From assembly GCF_003573695.1 (NCBI RefSeq), contig NC_039359.1, positions 142,187,112 through 142,251,111 of the forward strand: DNA of 64,000 nucleotides, given 5' to 3'. The notes beneath the pieces were generated by a model. The model searched no databases. It was not told where the DNA came from and saw only the letters and a program-made list of their open reading frames with translations. How positions within the stretch are numbered: the stretch's first letter is position 1; each line of letters begins with the position of its first letter. The position numbers and the translations under genes were made by a program. The DNA is from Papaver somniferum. Lineage: Eukaryota > Streptophyta > Magnoliopsida > Ranunculales > Papaveraceae. Positions 59,143 through 64,000 of this stretch are shown here, piece after piece.

Positions 59143-59779
59143 CTAACAAGGTTGGCTCTAAAGTTATTTTAGTTCAAAAATGTTTTACACGCCTTACCGT
59201 TTTCCCCCATATTATTTTTCTTATGACGTGTCACGTCCTTACTTTCCCATAACATTCAGTCCAGGACTCATCAAACGATGGCCCCAAATGATCCGAGGTT
59301 TCCAGATGTAGAGTTTAGATGTGAACATGGGGGGAAATAATTGGGGTCATGGGAGGGGTGTGTGCAACAAAGTTGATTTTAGTTGCCTCAATTGAATGGT
59401 TTTCTTGTTAAAGATTTTATGTTTTATATACGAATTTATGTTTTATATGCTACATTCACAATCTATTTCAATCTTGATCCTACCATGTTCTCATTGTTAA
59501 ATAGGGTGCCTTGGTCACTATATATATCTAGGTTTTTTAGTCATCTTTTTCTCGCAGTTGGTCAACACTATCGAAAGTAACAGAAGAATTTGTTAATGAA
59601 GGGATAAAAACTAGTTCTAACTGGAATGAGTTAGTGTTTGTGCATCTATACTTTAGAGTGCTTTCCGGTAAGATGAATAAAGTGTGTACCAATTCAATTT
59701 ACAAGAACACAATACTATTTTCCTTTATGTTGTCAATTTTGGTAAGTTATTCTTACATAACTGGATGATTAACAAGATG
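59143..59779. other. Intergenic DNA, no recognised gene
   Basis: AT-rich, contains the short palindrome GACGTGTCACGTC at 59226-59238; no coding signal. Confidence 0.35.
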
Positions 59780-60231
59780 TGAATATTGAGTATGCGTACC
59801 CTTGGTAGTTCACGAAGTCAAGTCCACAATGTGTGCATACTGGGTATGTTTAAATTTTGCGGTTCAAGAAGTCAAAGGACCTGTATGCGTACCCCAAGAA
59901 GTTTGTGTACTTTTTATTTCTCTCATATATAAGTTCAGAAACCTTCCCAATAGCCATAGTATACATACCCCTCAACAGTCGTGTATTGTTAAAAATACTT
60001 TATGTGTTGTTTTGTTTGGGCAATTTCCAAAGGTCACTTTTAGATAAAAATAATTTGCGAGCAATAAATTGTTCTTGACTAAGATTGCTATTAACTTTCA
60101 TTACTTAAATCATATTTGAAGAGTTTAAACAAAACAAGCTTGAACACAAAATTCTTTCTTTGCAATATTAAATCTACTAAAATCATACAACATAGTCTCA
60201 TAAGATAGAATGTTGGATGAGATGAGTAAAT
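59780..60231 (+). repeat. LTR-like remnant sharing the flank part of the tandem-array unit
   Basis: Has repeated 'GTATGCGTACCC' motifs (59790, 59884) of a kind common in LTRs. From 59962 it matches about 165 bp of the array unit (CCCCTCAACAGTCGTGTATTG; TTCTTGACTAAGATTGCTAT). Its end, GGATGAGATGAGTAAATTG, matches the DNA right after the array (41424-41447). Confidence 0.65.
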
Positions 60232-60415
60232 TGTTAGAGCATTGCTCGGTTGAACCCACCAAGCGTTGGTATGTCAAGGTTGGTTGTCATATTTTAGTAT
60301 CAAAACTCATAAATTGCTTGATTAGATTACTAGAGTCATCTTTGTTAGGTTAGACTAGAAAGTCTAGAAATGTTAAGACATACAAGTATTACTCTGATAT
60401 CCAAACAAGATGTCG
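60232..60415 (+). repeat. TGTTAGAGC-type LTR fragment
   Basis: Opens TGTTAGAGCATTGCTCGGTT and is close to 31039-31230. It ends near 60415 where the next retroelement begins. Confidence 0.5.
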
Positions 60416-60529
60416 ATACGTCTTCGGATTCTTTACTCTTTTGGTCAATGCTTTACTCTTTTGTTAGATATATACTATTCAGCATATATATCCTTTCTCA
60501 TTGATTGTAAATCACCCGTATACTCCATA

Positions 60530-63500
60530 TATTTCTCCCCCTTTTGTCACAAAAATGACAAAGAAATTAAAGAATACAAGAGCAAACCGAAAGGATCTTA
60601 CAAGTTCATAAGAACTTATACAACCTATAACAGTTAAGCACGAAGGTTTAACATACCATTTTAGATAAGCAATACTAAAACTGAAACTACCTAAGTATTT
60701 TTTTTAGCACCTTATCAAAGGAAACAATTTCCCCAAGCAATTTTCCCTTTGATTTGATAAGTCATGCTAAAGATCAGATTAACTTAGTTACTTATAAAGA
60801 TCCAATTATTCATAAGTAATTGTACCTCATTTAGACAAGACAAAACTAGGTTAGATAATTAGCTTTTTTTTTTTTATCAAGGAACTGATTAGACTTGAAT
60901 AATCGTACCTCGTTTTGATAATTAGTCTAAACTAAGATCAGAATTAACTTAATTTTTCTTATCAGGAATCAATTGGACTAAAGCAATTGAACCTTCTTTT
61001 TGTTAAGAAAAAATAAAAATCAAACTTGACTCAGTTTTTCTTAACCAGAACCAATTGAAACATAACAATTGTACCATATTTCGTTAAGCAAAAGCAAGAA
61101 TAAGCATTTAAATCATCTTTTCTTAGCAGGAAAACGATTAATCAAACAAAAATAAATCGTTACCTTACTCTTCGATATGACAAACTAAGATCCGATCACC
61201 GATGAGGTTTTCATACCAGGAAACATTATCAAAATAATTCTTCCCTCGGTTTCCACAACCACTCTCCCCACAAAGATATGACCTTTAAGCACCGATTGAA
61301 AATAAAACTCTCCACCTGTGAGTTATTATTCCCGACAAGAAAATAAGTAACAAACAAGACAAACTTTACCAGAGAAAGGCCAATAAAGTCTTAGCTATAA
61401 CATGCTGACGCAAAAAGATAAAACTGAAATTCATATATATACTAAATACACAACTTATGAAACATAAATTGATAACAATATAATTGTGACTTCACTCATG
61501 AGTTTTAATAAATATATACTTTTGATTTATTGATAAAGCATCCCACGAGGTCAGATCTGAGACCTGATATATCAAAAAGTCACATACATCATAAGAGATA
61601 ATCATATTATGAAATCAGAAATTTAGGGTTTGATGAAAATCGAAGCTAAATCTCATAAACCGAAAGCAAAGCAAAAGAGATAACCGTTCAAATTACGCAA
61701 TGCAATCGTAACTATCAAAAGAAAGACACAAGGGATTTGAAAATAAAAAATATATCATTCATTCAATTGATTAGTCTATTCATTAGATTGAAGAAGTAGA
61801 TCATTCCTTATGATGAAATCATACTTGGCTTTCATGACTTAATCCTGGCCCTTGATATCCTTCGCCTCTCTGAAACTCTGTGTCAATATCTAAGATACCT
61901 TGAAGAGTTTCAGGATCTTTTCGGGTAAAGGCTAGCTGTTTTTTAATACAGTTCAATTGCTTACCAAGACGATGGGTGAAGAACAAGAGATCCTTGTTTT
62001 CTTCATCAAAAGTCTGAGAGGAGACAATAATCTTTCCTTTATTTCGTCCTCCAATCATCTGGTTGATGGTTCTATTAGAGACAGATTTAGTGTTTTTATG
62101 ATCACCGAACATATATGCCATTGAGCTCGCACAGAGTTTGGTCATAAGACAGGGATAACCAAGATTTTTGTTAGATCCTAACAGCGTAGGGTACTCATTA
62201 ATCTTAATCATTTTATTAAGGATGATCCCACAAAGATCAATTTGTTTATCACATTCCAAAAGAAAATACATAAACTCTGCAAACTCCTTGTCCCAGTACG
62301 AGTTGTTTCTTGTGCTTGCGAAAAGAGTGACATTAGCTTTCCAAAAACCCTTAACTCAAAGGGCACTTCTTTAGTTGGCAATTTGCCTTTCTCCCAGTCA
62401 ACCGTTTTTCTAATAAGACGAGTTGAAATGGTAGCATGATCAACTTCATTATCAGTAATCATATGACTATATTTCTCATTGTATTTGATGATGTTTGAAA
62501 TCACCTTACGATTGACAAGGATAAGATTGCAACCAACAAGCGTGACAAAGGTAAGTTTTTTATGATTAATATTGTGAATATTAGCATAGAAAACTTTACC
62601 ACGTCGGGTGAATAGTTATCAAAACTGAAGAGGTTTCCCCAATCTCAATCTTGAACGATTTTCACATAGCTTACATCTGACGCTTCTGAATCAAATCTCT
62701 TTTCTGCAATAAATCTCATTCCTTTGAGAGGTTGATATCTTTTAATACATGAACTATCCACAAATGAAAAAAAATCATTTTTATCATTGGTCATATTAGG
62801 AAAACGAATATTTTCAATATCCCTAAAAGGAATATACGGATTTAAGAGATCCTCATTGGCTAGATCCGGAGTTTTTCCACTTTCCACTTTTTGTTTTTCC
62901 TTTTTCCCATAATTTCCAACAAATTTCCTTGTACCGAAAATAAACAAGAAAGCCTAGTTTATTACCGAAACTTTGCTCTAAAAGTGTTTGCAAAAACAGT
63001 ACATGAGCATCTCCTTTTATATGAAGAAGAAACATCCTTTTTCAAAAATTGCTAGGTTTAGGAAACATATCCGGATTTGGAAATCGATCTCCTTTAAGAA
63101 AGATAGATTTTCCTTTTTGGATTGGGCCTTCGCAAAAGATTAATTCTGTATCCATGACCAAAGATGTGGTTACTCTCTTATTACCCAAAACTTTCGGTAA
63201 CATCTTCCAGAACCTGCACAACATGAATAAACACACAATGGACTTTTGACTGAAGATGATTGAGTGGGAGAAGATAAACATGTACATGAAAAGATATTTA
63301 GATAAAATATCCTTAGAATTTTTAATCCGAAAATCCTTTAATAGGTCACATGCTTCATGGAAGCATTTTTCAGGAGCATGAAGCAGCCATTTGTTAACAC
63401 CATGGTTAACAAAAAAAATTCTTTTACAGACTCAGGAAGGTACCAAGAATCAGACCTATTTCTTGCCACGTAGACAATTTTAGTACTGAATATGTGCTCA

Positions 63501-63915
63501 TATATATTTGGATGGATGTTATACCAAAATATATTTATTAAGATTTCTCTTGTTCCCTTTCCAAAAACAACAATTCTAAAAAGATAATAGTCATGAGAAA
63601 CTATTAGATAATCTTTTTGAAAAGTATTACACACATCAGTTTAGACATAGTGAATGTCACATATTTGTACTATCAGTATGACAAATGTCAGATATATATT
63701 CAGTAGTAAAAAACTTGAAATCCTTAACTCTAGATTTCTTTGCTTGCTTGTCTCCTAAATGTAGATTGTTCCTTATTTTAAACTTAAACTTAAACAACAG
63801 AATTGAAACATTTTAACATAAATCGGTAGTATTTGATGTTGACTTGAGCCCCCAATGGTTGAATATTAGGAATTTGTGATTCATTAACAATGTTCACAAG
63901 ATTTTAAGTTCTGGC
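60530..63915 (-). mobile_element. Interior of a minus-strand LTR retroelement related to the nested element
   Basis: A GGGGGAG purine tract (minus strand, 60535-60545), repeats with CAATTG and CTTAGCAGG/CTTATCAGG (60780-61150), and a block with GATATGACCTTTAAGCAC (61278) match the layout and parts of 8995-9260 in the nested element. A decayed ORF follows. No protease, integrase or reverse transcriptase is seen. The expected left LTR is missing; the LTR at 63916 on the right lacks the primer-binding site, so this may be a rearranged copy. Confidence 0.6.
61819..63634 (-). pseudogene. Decayed ORF of the minus-strand element (putative plant transposon protein type)
   Basis: Consecutive minus-strand pieces, 62645-62947 (SYVKIVQD end), 62208-62504 and 61819-62271, give one original protein. 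Features include HATISTRLIRKTVDWEKG, VPFELRVFGKLMSLFSQA, then after a frameshift YWDKEFAEFMYFLLECDKQI and a Lys/Glu-rich coiled coil, with a stop at 61819. This resembles the 'putative plant transposon protein' domain seen in Copia/LARD elements; function unknown. Pieces further right (63042-63287, 63338-63634) may belong to it or be chance frames. Confidence 0.5.
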
Positions 63916-64000
63916 TGAAAAACGGGGGTCTAACAACCACACCCAATATTTCGCTTAGCAATCTGTATGGAGAAACTCCAATATAATTCCAAGAGAATCA
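63916..64000 (-). repeat. Start of another LTR of the nested-element family (cut by the window)
   Basis: TGAAAAACGGGGGTCTAACA then CCCAATATTTCGCTTAGCAA is close to 6214 and 12094. The DNA to its left lacks the GCTCTGATACC primer-binding sequence, so it is probably the outer edge of a left LTR or a solo LTR. Confidence 0.8.

Noticed and set aside
1..64000. tRNA or rRNA genes
   Set aside because: No cloverleaf with A/B boxes or rRNA core motifs was noticed by eye. The only RNA genes I can support are U1, U2 and U5. A covariance-model scan would be needed to exclude others.

Overview
The window is nuclear DNA from a flowering plant, probably a eudicot. It is AT-rich and crowded with nested LTR retrotransposons, LINE remnants and miniature inverted-repeat elements (MITEs). 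Between them lie a few plant gene families (F-box/DUF295, PPR, LYR, plasma-membrane H+-ATPase) and plant-type spliceosomal snRNA genes carrying the USE plus TATA promoter. The LTR families (TGTTAGAGC termini, 2.4 kb LTRs) remind me of poppy-like Ranunculales genomes, but that is an impression, not a demonstration.

Layout. (1) 0.3-1.3 kb: a decayed DUF295 gene copy. (2) 1.6-19.2 kb: a complete Tat-like Ty3/gypsy element with a CCATG target duplication. It keeps gag, protease and only the integrase tail, and it carries an antisense, intron-containing accessory gene (15.6-18.2 kb). An 8.3 kb non-autonomous LTR element with 2.4 kb LTRs (6.2-14.5 kb, minus strand, GTGTG duplication) is nested inside it. 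(3) 20.6-24.1 kb: two intact-looking DUF295 genes on the minus strand with a MITE between them. (4) 25.2-28.5 kb: a broken, partly duplicated H+-ATPase pseudogene holding a hAT-type element, then a fragment of another gene. (5) 30.2-33.0 kb: a LINE remnant, an LTR fragment and the 3' end of an Athila-like element. (6) 32.6-41.4 kb: 14 tandem copies of a ~634 bp unit, made of the 3' half of that LTR plus its flank, with higher-order structure.

(7) 43.0-50.6 kb: a same-strand cluster of snRNA genes: a U1 pseudogene split by a MITE, then U2, U5 and U1, each with its own upstream promoter. Interspersed are a LYR-motif gene with a frameshift and a monooxygenase fragment. (8) 50.8-56.5 kb: a PPR fragment, a LINE 3' end, a probable solo LTR, and a local duplication whose right copy marks the site before the left copy was split. 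(9) 56.6-64.0 kb: MITEs and part of another minus-strand LTR element, whose LTR runs off the window.

Functionally, U2, U5 and U1 could each supply spliceosomal RNA if expressed. The two DUF295 genes are the only long intact protein genes. Almost everything else is transposon sequence or decayed genes. All identifications rest on reading motifs and comparing copies within the window; no database search was possible.
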